Below are positions 37,896-45,547 of a stretch of 64,000 nt of DNA, piece after piece. Position 1 is the stretch's first letter. Every line of letters begins with the position of its first letter. The notes beneath the pieces are model-generated. The model ran no database searches. It saw only the letters and a program-made list of their open reading frames with translations, and was not told where the DNA came from. Made by a program: the position numbers and the translations under genes. The DNA is taken from NCBI GenBank assembly GCA_020847985.1, contig JADLBC010000008.1:248001-312000 (forward strand). The letters run 5' to 3'. The DNA comes from Dehalococcoidia bacterium (GTDB lineage: Bacteria > Chloroflexota > Dehalococcoidia > Tepidiformales > Tepidiformaceae).

Positions 37896-38878
37896 TTCGT
37901 CCTCGCCGTCGCCATCAGATAGAGCACCGCCATGCGCACCGCGACGCCGTTGGCCACCTGCTCCTCGATCACCGAATCCACCCCGTGCGCGATGTCCGGC
38001 GCGATTTCGATCCCCTCGTTCATCGGCCCCGGGTGCATGATGAGCGCCCCCGGTTTCGCCTTCGCCGCCCGCGCCGCGTTCACCTGGTAGACGTTGATGT
38101 ATTCCCGCAGCGAAGGGATCAGCCCCGTCGCCTGCCGTTCCTTCTGGATCCGGAGCGCCATCACCACGTCCGCGTCCGCCATCGCTTCATCCAGGTTCGC
38201 CGTGAGCGTGACCCGTCCGTGTTCGCCGCCCGCGCTCGCCAGCGTTCGTGGCAGCAGCGTCGCCGGCCCGCAGAGCGTCACGTCCGCGCCCGCCGTCAGC
38301 AACGTCCAGATGTTCGACCGCGCGACGCGGCTGTGCAGCACATCCCCGACGATGACCACGCGCTTGCCTTCGAGCCCGCCCAGGTGCCGCCGCATCGTGT
38401 ACAGGTCCAGGAGCGCCTGCGTGGGATGGGCGTGCGTGCCATCGCCGCCGTTGATCACCCCGGCCTTCGTGTGCCGTGCCGCGAGATACGGCGCCCCCGA
38501 CTTCCCGTGCCGCATCACCAGCAGGTCCGCGCCGATCGCCTCCAACGTCCGCACGGTGTCGATGAGCGATTCGCCCTTCTCCACCGAACTGCCCGACGCG
38601 GTGAGGTTCACCACGTCCGCGCCCATCGCCTTCGCCGCGACTTCGAAGCTCGCGCGCGTTCGCGTGCTCTGCTCATAGAAGAGCGTCACCACCGTCGCCC
38701 CGCGCAGCGTCGCCACCTTGCCAACCGGCCGCGACCGCACCTCCAGCATCGCGTCGGCCGTCTCCATCACGAGTTCGACCTCCGCCCGCGAAAGCACATC
38801 CGTGTCCAGCAGGTCCTTGCGATGCCACGCTGGCGCCTCGACCGCGCCCGCCGCCGGGCGTTCCTGCACGTCAAGCAT
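37892..38878 (-). CDS. pyrB: Aspartate carbamoyltransferase catalytic subunit PyrB
   Basis: PyrB condenses carbamoyl phosphate with aspartate. The 328 residues carry the carbamoyl phosphate loop STRTR (71-75), the HPTQALLD motif and MHPGPMNEG near the C-terminus. No regulatory subunit gene (pyrI) is nearby. The ATG overlaps the pyrR stop by eight bases. Confidence 0.96.
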   Translation of the reverse strand: MLDVQERPAAGAVEAPAWHRKDLLDTDVLSRAEVELVMETADAMLEVRSRPVGKVATLRGATVVTLFYEQSTRTRASFEVAAKAMGADVVNLTASGSSVEKGESLIDTVRTLEAIGADLLVMRHGKSGAPYLAARHTKAGVINGGDGTHAHPTQALLDLYTMRRHLGGLEGKRVVIVGDVLHSRVARSNIWTLLTAGADVTLCGPATLLPRTLASAGGEHGRVTLTANLDEAMADADVVMALRIQKERQATGLIPSLREYINVYQVNAARAAKAKPGALIMHPGPMNEGIEIAPDIAHGVDSVIEEQVANGVAVRMAVLYLMATARTK

Positions 38879-39419
38879 GGCTCGCCTCCGTGTTCAGCAC
38901 GTACACGGCGTCCTCGCCGTCGGTCTCCTTCAGCAGTACCTGTACTTCCTGGATGAGCGCCGTCGGGATGTTCTTGCCCACGAAGTCCGGCCGGATCGGC
39001 AGTTCCCGGTGCCCGCGGTCGATGAGCGTCGCCAGCCGCACGCGGGCCGGCCGTCCGAAGTCGAGCAGCGCATCCAGCGCCGCGCGGATGCTGCGTCCCG
39101 TGAACAGCACATCATCGACGAGGACCACCGTCGCGCCGTCGATGTTCGCCGGGATTGAGCTCGGGCGCAGCGGCGTCGGCTGGCCCCTTCGCGCCACATC
39201 GTCCCGGTAGAGTCCGATGTCCAGGCTCCCTACCGGCACCTCGACACCCTCGAATTCGTTGATCAGCCGCCCGAGCCGCAGCGCCAGCGGGTGCCCGCGC
39301 GTCAACAGCCCGACGATGATCAGCCCGTCCGTGCCGTGGTTGTTCTCAACGATCTCGTGCGCCAGCCGCCGCATCGTGCGCGCCACTTCACCCGGGCCGA
39401 GTAGCAGTTCGCCGGTCAC
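38871..39419 (-). CDS. pyrR: Pyrimidine operon regulator/uracil phosphoribosyltransferase PyrR
   Basis: PyrR binds pyr mRNA leaders in response to UMP/PRPP and may also have UPRT activity. The 182 residues contain the PRPP-binding loop VVLVDDVLFTGRS (98-110) and the N-terminal RRLAHEIVENN segment typical of the family. The GTG at 39419 is chosen because GGGGGAGG lies about eight bases upstream and the length equals that of known PyrR proteins. Its Shine-Dalgarno lies within the predicted leader terminator. It is the first gene of the pyr operon, and a matching PyrR-binding hairpin lies in its leader. Confidence 0.93.
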   Translation of the reverse strand: MTGELLLGPGEVARTMRRLAHEIVENNHGTDGLIIVGLLTRGHPLALRLGRLINEFEGVEVPVGSLDIGLYRDDVARRGQPTPLRPSSIPANIDGATVVLVDDVLFTGRSIRAALDALLDFGRPARVRLATLIDRGHRELPIRPDFVGKNIPTALIQEVQVLLKETDGEDAVYVLNTEASHA

Positions 39420-39420
39420 G

Positions 39421-39520
39421 AAAAACGCCTCCCCCGTCCTGGGCAGGCGCAAACATTCGGGTGCCTGGTGATGCCGGTCATGGTCCGGCCCTCCTCCCTT
39501 GCCAGCCTCACGGGACCGGC
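39421..39520 (-). promoter_or_regulatory. PyrR-dependent attenuator leader
   Basis: Read on the minus strand, 39517-39504 is GGUCCCGUGAGGCU, a 13 of 14 match to the PyrR-binding consensus ARUCCNGNGAGGYU. It sits in the loop part of a GCCGG/CUGGC stem (39520-39501). Its left arm GCCGGUC is also complementary to GACCGGC at 39479-39473, giving an alternative pairing. A terminator-like hairpin (arms 39449-39441 and 39435-39426) is followed by TTTTT just before the pyrR start and contains its Shine-Dalgarno. CAGGC upstream can compete for GCCUG of that hairpin. Binding should favour termination or a hidden start site when UMP is high. Confidence 0.75.
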
Positions 39521-39538
39521 TTAAAGGGTGCTCGAACA

Positions 39539-39567
39539 ACCCTACCGCAGCCCCCCTCCCGCGGCAA
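39539..39567 (-). promoter_or_regulatory. pyr operon promoter (TTGCCG-N17-TAGGGT)
   Basis: TTGCCG (39567-39562) and TAGGGT (39544-39539) are 17 bases apart on the minus strand. The predicted start near 39532 lies a dozen bases before the PyrR-binding hairpin, which supports both assignments. Confidence 0.5.
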
Positions 39568-39594
39568 CGCTGTTATGAAAGGGTAGAGGAGTTC

Positions 39595-39600
39595 TATACT
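39595..39600 (+). promoter_or_regulatory. -10 box (TATACT) of the TetR gene
   Basis: TATACT is a five of six match. Transcription would start near 39607, leaving a leader of about 40 bases to the TTG at 39648. A TTG at 39606 in the same frame would instead make the mRNA leaderless. Confidence 0.5.
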
Positions 39601-39647
39601 CCCCATTGCCGTCCGGCCCCCCATGGGACGCGTATGCGAGGTGGTCG

Positions 39648-40256
39648 TTGAGCGCTCTCTCCTCCGGCACCGGCGTTCGCGAAGCTGAAGTCCGGGAGCG
39701 GATCTTCCAGAGCGCGCTGCGCCACTTCTCCCAGAAGGGCTTCGCCGCGACCTCCCTCCGTGAAATCTCGGAGGACGCCCTCACCACCAAGCCGATGATC
39801 TACTACTACTTCGGCTCCAAGGAGGGCCTCTACGGCAGCATCGTCCGTGAGATCCTCGAAGAGATGGCCGACGCCATCCGTTCCCACGTCGATCCCGAAC
39901 TCCCACCCGCCGCTCAGGTCCTCGCCTACAGCGAACGCTACCTCGACCACTTTCTCGCCAAGGAAGAGATCATCGCCCTCGTCCTGCGCGAAGTCTTCGG
40001 CCTCGGCGGCGCTTCCGTGGCGACCTTCAGCCTCGCCCTCGGCGAACGCGTCCGCCAGCCCCTCGACGAGATCCTCCGTGCCGGCATGGACCGCGGCGAA
40101 TTCCAGCGCGACCACGTCTTCGATTGCGCCACCGCCATCACCGGCATCCTCAACATGTTCATCCTCGCCCACGTCTTCGGCGGCGCACCCATCGACCGCG
40201 ATGCCCCACTTCGCCAGGTGCGCCACTTCGTTACGGGACTGGGTGCAGCACGGTAA
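39648..40256 (+). CDS. TetR-family transcriptional regulator
   Basis: The 202-residue protein has an N-terminal TetR helix-turn-helix (about 15-60: REAEVRERIF...FSQKGFAATSLREISEDALTTKPMIYYYFGSKEGLY) and a variable ligand-binding C-terminal domain. The TTG at 39648 is preceded by GAGGTGG at six bases. An earlier TTG at 39606 adds 14 residues. It is divergent from pyrR, but pyr control is explained by PyrR, so its targets are more likely the downstream genes or itself. Confidence 0.85.
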   Translation: MSALSSGTGVREAEVRERIFQSALRHFSQKGFAATSLREISEDALTTKPMIYYYFGSKEGLYGSIVREILEEMADAIRSHVDPELPPAAQVLAYSERYLDHFLAKEEIIALVLREVFGLGGASVATFSLALGERVRQPLDEILRAGMDRGEFQRDHVFDCATAITGILNMFILAHVFGGAPIDRDAPLRQVRHFVTGLGAAR

Positions 40257-40312
40257 CAGCGCCTGTCCCGGGCCTCTCCTCGCGCCGAACTAATCGGCAG
40301 GAAGGGTTCGCC

Positions 40313-40729
40313 ATGACGAATACAGCGGTTATCGACTACTACGGGATTCTCAACCTGCCCTCGTCCGCCGACCTCCTGGGCATCGAGGCAGCCTACGCCC
40401 GCCTCTCCGGCGAACTGGCGCAGCTCTCGATCCTCGACGACGGCCACAAAGACGCCCTCAAGCGCGTCAACGAAGCCTACGCCGTCCTCTCGACGCCGAA
40501 GCTCCGCCGCGAATACGACACCGTGTTCCTTTCCCGCGAGCGCCAGGCCGAGATCGCCGCGCGTACCCGCTTCGTGCGCCGCCGCCAATGGATGCAGCGT
40601 GCCGTCCTCTCGGCGCTCCTGCTTGTCGTGGTTGCCCAGGCCGGCGCGCTCGCCTACCTCGGCCGCGAACACGTCGTCGAGGCCGCGTCCTCCGTGTTTG
40701 GCCCGCTCGTGCCCGGCGCCGCCGGCTAA
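40313..40729 (+). CDS. J-like domain membrane protein without HPD
   Basis: The 138-residue protein begins with DYYGILNLPSSADLLGIEAAY and RVNEAYAVLSTPKLRREYD, the first and last helices of a J domain. The HPD tripeptide needed to stimulate DnaK is missing; the loop reads DDGHKD. A C-terminal membrane span (about 98-118) anchors it. It may therefore be a J-like adaptor and not a co-chaperone. GGAAGG precedes the ATG at 40313. Confidence 0.65.
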   Translation: MTNTAVIDYYGILNLPSSADLLGIEAAYARLSGELAQLSILDDGHKDALKRVNEAYAVLSTPKLRREYDTVFLSRERQAEIAARTRFVRRRQWMQRAVLSALLLVVVAQAGALAYLGREHVVEAASSVFGPLVPGAAG

Positions 40730-40752
40730 CCTCCCGGAACCCCGCCTCCACC

Positions 40753-40785
40753 CACGGCACCGGCGCCCATCGCGCCGGTGCCGTG
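40753..40785 (+). terminator. Strong hairpin after the J-like gene
   Basis: A perfect 14-base stem (CACGGCACCGGCGC/GCGCCGGTGCCGTG) with a five-base loop lies 23 bases after the stop. There is no T-run; it may terminate or protect the upstream mRNA. Confidence 0.6.
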
Positions 40786-40886
40786 CGTCCGCCCGTTCTC
40801 GCCACCCGCGTAGTGAGCGTCCCGCGAAACATCCACCCGCGCGCGAACGTCGTACCAAGGGCATCACCCATCCCCGGGGGCGATCC

Positions 40887-41912
40887 TTGCGACAACTCAA
40901 CGCGCACCAGCAGTACCTCATTGAGGAATTCGTCGATGAGTACAAGGAGCGCCACATGGCGCGCCGTGACCTGCTCCGCCGCGTCATCCTCATCACCGGC
41001 AGCATCCCCTTCTCCGCCAGCCTGCTCGTTGCGATGGGCTGCGGGGGCGACGACGCCGATACGGAAACTTCCACCGCCGCGGGCACGAACACGCCCGGCG
41101 CATCCCCCGCCGCCACCGAGGCCAAGCCCACCACGCCGGCCGCCTCGCCTTCGGCTGCCGCTTCACCCTCGGCCGCGGCGTCGCCGGCCGCGGGCAGCCC
41201 GCCCGGCGCCGTCGCAGCGAACGACCCCGCCATCAAGGGCGCCGACGTCACCTACAAAGGCCCCGCATCCGAGATGAAGGGCTACCTCGCCAGCCCGAGC
41301 GCCGCCGGTTCCTACCCCGGCCTGCTGGTCATCCACGAAAACCGCGGCCTTAACGACCACACGAAGGACGTCGCCCGCCGTTTTGCGAAGCAGGGATACG
41401 TGGCCCTCGCCGTCGATCTGGTCTCCCGCGATGGGGGCACGAAGGCCGATGTCGCGCTCAACACCGGCTTCCTCGGCCGCGCCAACCCGGACGACCTCAT
41501 CGCCGACCTCCAGGCCAGCCTCGATCACCTCAAAGCCCAGCCGAACTACAAGGCCGGCCTCCTCGGCGTCATCGGATACTGCTTCGGCGGCGGCTATACC
41601 TGGGAGATGGCCATCTCCGCGAAGGATGTCAAAGCCGCGATCCCCTACTACGGCACCGTTCGCCGCATGGACGAACTCGGGACCACCAACGCTGCCATCT
41701 TCGCCGTCTACGGCGCCAACGACGCCCGCGTCACCGCCCAGGCCGCCACGGCCGAGGAGAAGCTCAAGGCCGCCGGTAAGACCTACCAGGTCAAGATCTA
41801 CCCGAACGCCAACCACGCCTTCTTCAACGACACAGGTACGAACTACAACGCCGCCGCCGCCCTCGAAGCCTGGAACGACTCCATCGCATGGTTCAAGAAG
41901 TACCTCGTGTGA
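40887..41912 (+). CDS. Exported dienelactone hydrolase family protein
   Basis: The 341-residue product has a short cytoplasmic N-terminus, then ARRDLLRR followed by a hydrophobic stretch ending in AMGCGG. That is compatible with a Tat-type signal and a lipoprotein cysteine. A low-complexity Ala/Ser/Pro/Thr linker follows (about 50-90). The α/β-hydrolase domain carries the DLH nucleophile in GYCFGGGY (Cys in the nucleophile elbow), an Asp in YGANDARV and a His in NANHAFF. The TTG at 40887 has GGGGG upstream and gives the QYLIEEFVDEY N-terminus; an ATG at 40956 is the alternative. Confidence 0.8.
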   Translation: MRQLNAHQQYLIEEFVDEYKERHMARRDLLRRVILITGSIPFSASLLVAMGCGGDDADTETSTAAGTNTPGASPAATEAKPTTPAASPSAAASPSAAASPAAGSPPGAVAANDPAIKGADVTYKGPASEMKGYLASPSAAGSYPGLLVIHENRGLNDHTKDVARRFAKQGYVALAVDLVSRDGGTKADVALNTGFLGRANPDDLIADLQASLDHLKAQPNYKAGLLGVIGYCFGGGYTWEMAISAKDVKAAIPYYGTVRRMDELGTTNAAIFAVYGANDARVTAQAATAEEKLKAAGKTYQVKIYPNANHAFFNDTGTNYNAAAALEAWNDSIAWFKKYLV

Positions 41913-41930
41913 TGGCCCGGAGGGGGACCC

Positions 41931-41961
41931 GGGGGAGCCGCCGTCAGCCGGCGGCTTCCCC
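41931..41961. terminator. Bidirectional hairpin between DLH and UbiB-like genes
   Basis: A 13-base stem with one G-T pair (GGGGGAGCCGCCG against CGGCGGCTTCCCC) and a TCAGC loop lies between the convergent genes, overlapping the last codons of the minus-strand gene. Confidence 0.55.
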
Positions 41962-43299
41962 GGCGGGCAGCCTGCCATGCTTCTCGGCCTGCTCCCGCGC
42001 GTACGGCCCGATCGTGTCGAACATGCTCACCGTGCTGTCCAGCCGCTTCTGCAGCCCGCTCATCAGCCCGATAACCCGGAAGATCATCAGGATGTCCGGC
42101 GGGATCGCCGTCACCGGGTTCTCCGTCAGGATGCGCGACAGCCGCTCGTTCACCTCCGGCATCACGTCCGCGTCCACATAGGGCTTCGCCTCCGGCCCCG
42201 CCGCCTCGAAGAACGAACGCCCCAGCGCGATCAGCGACTGCGGATCGTCCGACTTCGTCCGGAAGCCCAGCGCCCGGAACGCGTCCGCCATCCCCTGGTC
42301 GTCCTGCTGCATGATCGCCATCGTCAGCCGCGCGTAGTTCACCCGGAACCCTTCTGGCAGGTCCTTCGAAAGCCCGAAATCGATGAACACCACCCGCGGC
42401 CCCGGCAGCACCAGCAGGTTCCCCGGGTGCGGGTCCGCGTGGAAGAACCCATGCACCAGGATCTGTTCGCAGTACGCCTCGGTCATGATGAGCGCCACCT
42501 GGTTCGGGTCGATCCCCGCCTCCAGCAGCCGCGGGATGTCCGAGATCTTGATCCCCTTCACGAAATCCGTCACCAGCACCCGCCGCGCCGTGTACTCCCA
42601 GAGCACGGCCGGGATGTGGATGTCCGAGCGATGCCGCAGGTCCTTCGCCACCCGCTCCGCGCTCTGGCCCTCCATCACGAAATCCAGCTCGCGCGGCGTG
42701 TACTTGCACACCTCGTCCATCAGCCAGCGGAAGTCGTAGTTCTTCTCGATCCGCGCCAGCAGCCGCACCAGCAGCGACAGGTTCTGGAGGTCCGTTTCCA
42801 CCGTCCGTTCGATGCCCGGGTACTGCACCTTCACCGCCACGTCGCGGCCCTCGTGCGTCGTCGCCCGGTGCACCTGCGCCAGCGATGCTGAGGCCACCGG
42901 CTTCCGCGAAAACGTCGCGAACAGTTCGTCCGGCCGCCGTCCCAGCTCCCGCTCGATTTGGTCCTCGATCTGCGCGAACGGCCGCGTCGGCACCTGGTCC
43001 TGGAGCCGGCTCAGCACCGCCACATACTCCGGCGGAGCGACATCCGCGCGGCTGCTGATGAACTGGCAGGTCTTGATCAGCAGCCCCTCAAGCCGCGCCG
43101 CCGTCCGGTAGATCCGCTCCGCGTTTCGCTGGTGCTCGCGCGAATAGGCACGCGCGCGCTCCTCCGGTGTCAGCTTCTTGTTCTTCTGCACCCGCTTGTA
43201 CCGCAGGTACACCACAAGAAAGTTCCACCCGACAATCGCGAATCGCTGCGCGCGGTGGGGCAGGGGAAGAGGTCTTGCGCCGGTGAATGACCTTGCCAT
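41944..43299 (-). CDS. ABC1/UbiB-family atypical kinase-like protein
   Basis: The 451-residue protein shows the ABC1 kinase-like fold: an N-terminal extension helix, the family motif region LLIKTCQFISSRAD (76-79 is KTCQ where KxGQ is usual), the Ala-rich loop VASASLAQVH, AVKVQYPG (nucleotide-binding Lys), an ExD-type segment, HADPHPGNLL and VFIDFGLSKDL. Relatives act in ubiquinone or other isoprenoid lipid biology. The G to C change in the KxGQ motif is unusual. No quinone gene is adjacent. A TAGGCT box lies seven bases before the ATG. Confidence 0.88.
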   Translation of the reverse strand: MARSFTGARPLPLPHRAQRFAIVGWNFLVVYLRYKRVQKNKKLTPEERARAYSREHQRNAERIYRTAARLEGLLIKTCQFISSRADVAPPEYVAVLSRLQDQVPTRPFAQIEDQIERELGRRPDELFATFSRKPVASASLAQVHRATTHEGRDVAVKVQYPGIERTVETDLQNLSLLVRLLARIEKNYDFRWLMDEVCKYTPRELDFVMEGQSAERVAKDLRHRSDIHIPAVLWEYTARRVLVTDFVKGIKISDIPRLLEAGIDPNQVALIMTEAYCEQILVHGFFHADPHPGNLLVLPGPRVVFIDFGLSKDLPEGFRVNYARLTMAIMQQDDQGMADAFRALGFRTKSDDPQSLIALGRSFFEAAGPEAKPYVDADVMPEVNERLSRILTENPVTAIPPDILMIFRVIGLMSGLQKRLDSTVSMFDTIGPYAREQAEKHGRLPAGEAAG

Positions 43300-43306
43300 C
43301 GCCGAC

Positions 43307-43312
43307 AGCCTA
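43307..43312 (-). promoter_or_regulatory. -10 box (TAGGCT) before the UbiB-like gene
   Basis: On the minus strand TAGGCT ends seven bases before the ATG at 43299; no Shine-Dalgarno lies between them. Confidence 0.45.
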
Positions 43313-43388
43313 CAGGGCCGCCCGGCTGGAAACAGGAAGAGCCCGCATTCGCCGCCTGGCCCCGGTGCGCGCGCTCACCCGAGGCTGG

Positions 43389-43694
43389 TCAGACCTTCAC
43401 CGCGATCTGATCGATCTTCCAGCCCGTCGCGTCTTCCTTCCAGCGCGTGCTCAGCGTCACCGCCGTGTCCGCGCCGAGGAGCGTGACCTCCGCGAGGCTG
43501 TCCTCGCCGTCCTTGCCAATGACTTCCACCTTCGAACCCGTGGCCTGGGGCTGCCCCCCCTGCGCCGCCAACTGCTGCTGCAGCGCCATCGCCTGCATCA
43601 TCCCGTTGGGCGTGAACACCATCATCAGCCCGCCCATGTTCTGTGCGATGAGGTCCCTCGCGAACTGTTCCGCCGTTGCCTGCAGATCTGCCAC
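43389..43694 (-). CDS. Hypothetical protein (101 residues)
   Basis: Not recognised. The N-terminal half is helical and rich in Met and Gln (NMGGLMMVFTPNGMMQAMALQQQL); the C-terminal half looks like a β-sheet (SLAEVTLLGADTAVTLSTRWKE...WKIDQIAVKV), as in small NTF2-like or lipid-carrier proteins. GAGGGAG precedes the GTG at 43694. It is an isolated gene, divergent from the Rieske gene. Confidence 0.55.
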   Translation of the reverse strand: MADLQATAEQFARDLIAQNMGGLMMVFTPNGMMQAMALQQQLAAQGGQPQATGSKVEVIGKDGEDSLAEVTLLGADTAVTLSTRWKEDATGWKIDQIAVKV

Positions 43695-43791
43695 GTCTGT
43701 CGCTCCCTCTCCCGGCCACCTTCGCGGCGCCCCGGGCGCGCCCCCATGGTAGGCACCCCCGCCGGGCTGTCAACGAACCCCGCCACGGTGG

Positions 43792-43797
43792 TACGCT
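43792..43797 (+). promoter_or_regulatory. -10 box (TACGCT) before the Rieske gene
   Basis: TACGCT ends nine bases before the ATG at 43807, consistent with a transcript that starts within a few bases of the gene. Confidence 0.4.
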
Positions 43798-43806
43798 CGC
43801 TCCGAG

Positions 43807-44121
43807 ATGAGCATTCGTTTCGTACCCCTTGGTCCCGCCGATATCCCCGACGGCGAAACGCGCGACTTCCAGGTCGGGGACTACAGCATCCTCGTCGCCA
43901 GCTGCGGCGGCGGCTTCCACGCCATCGAGGACCGCTGCACCCACGACGACGGCCCCCTCGCCGAGGGCAAGCTCTACGGCTGCGAAATCGAATGCCCCCG
44001 CCACGGCGCGACCTTCGATGTCACTTCCGGCAAGGCCACCGCCCTCCCCGCCTTCCGGCCCGTGGCGTCCTACCCCCTGCGCGTCGTCGATGGTGTCATC
44101 GAAGTCGAACTCGACCTCTAA
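43807..44121 (+). CDS. Rieske-type [2Fe-2S] ferredoxin
   Basis: The 104-residue protein is a stand-alone Rieske domain of the non-haem (SufE/NDO ferredoxin-like) class. The ligands are Cys44 and His46 in CTH and Cys63 and His66 in CPRHG. It could serve as an electron carrier to an oxygenase, but none is nearby. It is followed 11 bases later by the Nudix gene. Confidence 0.92.
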   Translation: MSIRFVPLGPADIPDGETRDFQVGDYSILVASCGGGFHAIEDRCTHDDGPLAEGKLYGCEIECPRHGATFDVTSGKATALPAFRPVASYPLRVVDGVIEVELDL

Positions 44122-44132
44122 GCATCGCTCCC

Positions 44133-44642
44133 ATGTCATCCCTCGCCGAGCGCCGCACCTTCTGTCCCGAATGCGGCGCCGCGCTCGTGTTCGACCCGCC
44201 GGGCGGCCGCCCGCGCCCCTATTGCCGCGCCTGCGGCTATGTCCGCTACCTGAACCCGGCCTGCGGCGTCGCCGTCGTGCTGCGAAACCCGGCCGGGGCG
44301 GTGTTGCTCGGGCGCCGTGCCACCGGCGTCTATGCCGGCCTCTGGTGCATCCCCTGCGGCTACGTCGAATGGGACGAACACGTCCGCGACGCCGCCCGCC
44401 GCGAATTCGAGGAGGAGACCGGCCTCGCCGTCGAACTCGGCGCTGTGGTCGCTGTGCACTCGAACTTCCACAACCCGGGCCAGCACACCGTCGGTATCTG
44501 GTTCGAAGGCGCCGTCGCCGGTGGCACCCTGCACCCCGCCGACGGCGAACTCACCGAGCTCGCCTATTTCGACCCCGCCAGCCCGCCCGCGCTCGCCTTC
44601 CCCACCGACGCGCTCGTCCTTGCCCAGCTCGCCGGCAGCTGA
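44133..44642 (+). CDS. Nudix hydrolase with N-terminal zinc ribbon
   Basis: The 169-residue protein begins with a C4 zinc ribbon (Cys11, Cys14, Cys31, Cys34) followed by a Nudix fold. The Nudix box runs from Gly76 to Leu98 and keeps Glu82 and REFEEETGL. The architecture resembles NudC-like or MutT-like proteins with a zinc ribbon, but it lacks the NADH pyrophosphatase SQPWPFPxS motif, so the substrate is open. It is convergent with the sulfurtransferase gene. Confidence 0.88.
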   Translation: MSSLAERRTFCPECGAALVFDPPGGRPRPYCRACGYVRYLNPACGVAVVLRNPAGAVLLGRRATGVYAGLWCIPCGYVEWDEHVRDAARREFEEETGLAVELGAVVAVHSNFHNPGQHTVGIWFEGAVAGGTLHPADGELTELAYFDPASPPALAFPTDALVLAQLAGS

Positions 44643-44651
44643 CCGCCGGCG

Positions 44652-45488
44652 CTACTTCACCAGCGGCGTGTCATCCCGGTTCGCCCATTCGCGCATCGAT
44701 CCGTCGTACACCCGCACGTTGTCGTACCCGAGCAGTGTGAGCGTGAACGCCGCGTGCGCAGCCCGGATGCCGCCCTGGCAGTACGTGATCGTCGGCTTGT
44801 CCCGCGCGATCCCCGCTTCGTCCAGCAGCCCCTGGATCTCGTCCGCAGGCAGGAACACGCGCCGGTCGTCCGTCGTCACGAAGCGCACCCACTCCAGGTG
44901 CTTAGCGTTCGGCACCCGCCCCGCGCGGCGATTTCCACGGTTGTTCGTGCCGTCCCATTCGCCGTCCGTGCGCGCATCGAGGACCTGGCAGGCTGACGGG
45001 TTCGCATGCTCGTCCTTGAGCTGTTCCACCGTCGCGAGGATCTCCGGGTGGGCCGTGGCCGTGAACGTCGCCTTTGGCGCCCGCGTCGAATGGAAGGTCA
45101 CCGGCCGGCCCTCGGTCAGCCAGCGATGCCAGCCCCCGTTGAGCACTTTCACATTCGTGTGCCCGTAGTAGTTCAGCACCCACCACAGCCGCGACGCTAC
45201 GAGCGCGTTGTTGTCGTCGTACGTGATGACGAGCGTGTCGTTGGAGACGCCGAGGCTGCCCATGAGCGCCTCGAACTCTTCCTTCGGCATCACCAGCGTC
45301 CCGTGGTCGGTGCCCTCCGGGTCCTTCTCCTTGATGTAGTAGTGCACGGGCAGGTGCACAGCCTCCGGGATGTGCGCCCGCCGGTACGCCTCGAGCACCG
45401 CGCAATCGATGATGCGCACGTTCGCGTCGTTCGCGTGCTCGGCAACCCACTCCGGCTCGACCAGCAGTTCTGGGCGCGCGTATTCCAT
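44652..45488 (-). CDS. Thiosulfate/3-mercaptopyruvate-type sulfurtransferase
   Basis: The 278-residue protein has two rhodanese domains. The N-terminal one is inactive (no Cys at the loop). The C-terminal one carries the catalytic Cys237 in TYCQGGIRAAH. The substrate-class residues after the Cys (CQGGIR) differ from the CRKGVT of classical rhodanese. GGAGGTGG before the ATG at 45488 sets the start. It may supply sulfane sulfur and could work with the cys genes, although it is far from them. Confidence 0.88.
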   Translation of the reverse strand: MEYARPELLVEPEWVAEHANDANVRIIDCAVLEAYRRAHIPEAVHLPVHYYIKEKDPEGTDHGTLVMPKEEFEALMGSLGVSNDTLVITYDDNNALVASRLWWVLNYYGHTNVKVLNGGWHRWLTEGRPVTFHSTRAPKATFTATAHPEILATVEQLKDEHANPSACQVLDARTDGEWDGTNNRGNRRAGRVPNAKHLEWVRFVTTDDRRVFLPADEIQGLLDEAGIARDKPTITYCQGGIRAAHAAFTLTLLGYDNVRVYDGSMREWANRDDTPLVK

Positions 45489-45547
45489 GGCATTCCACCT
45501 CCGGTTCGTGGGCGAAAGCATAGCCGCTCGCGCCGCGCGGGAAAGCC

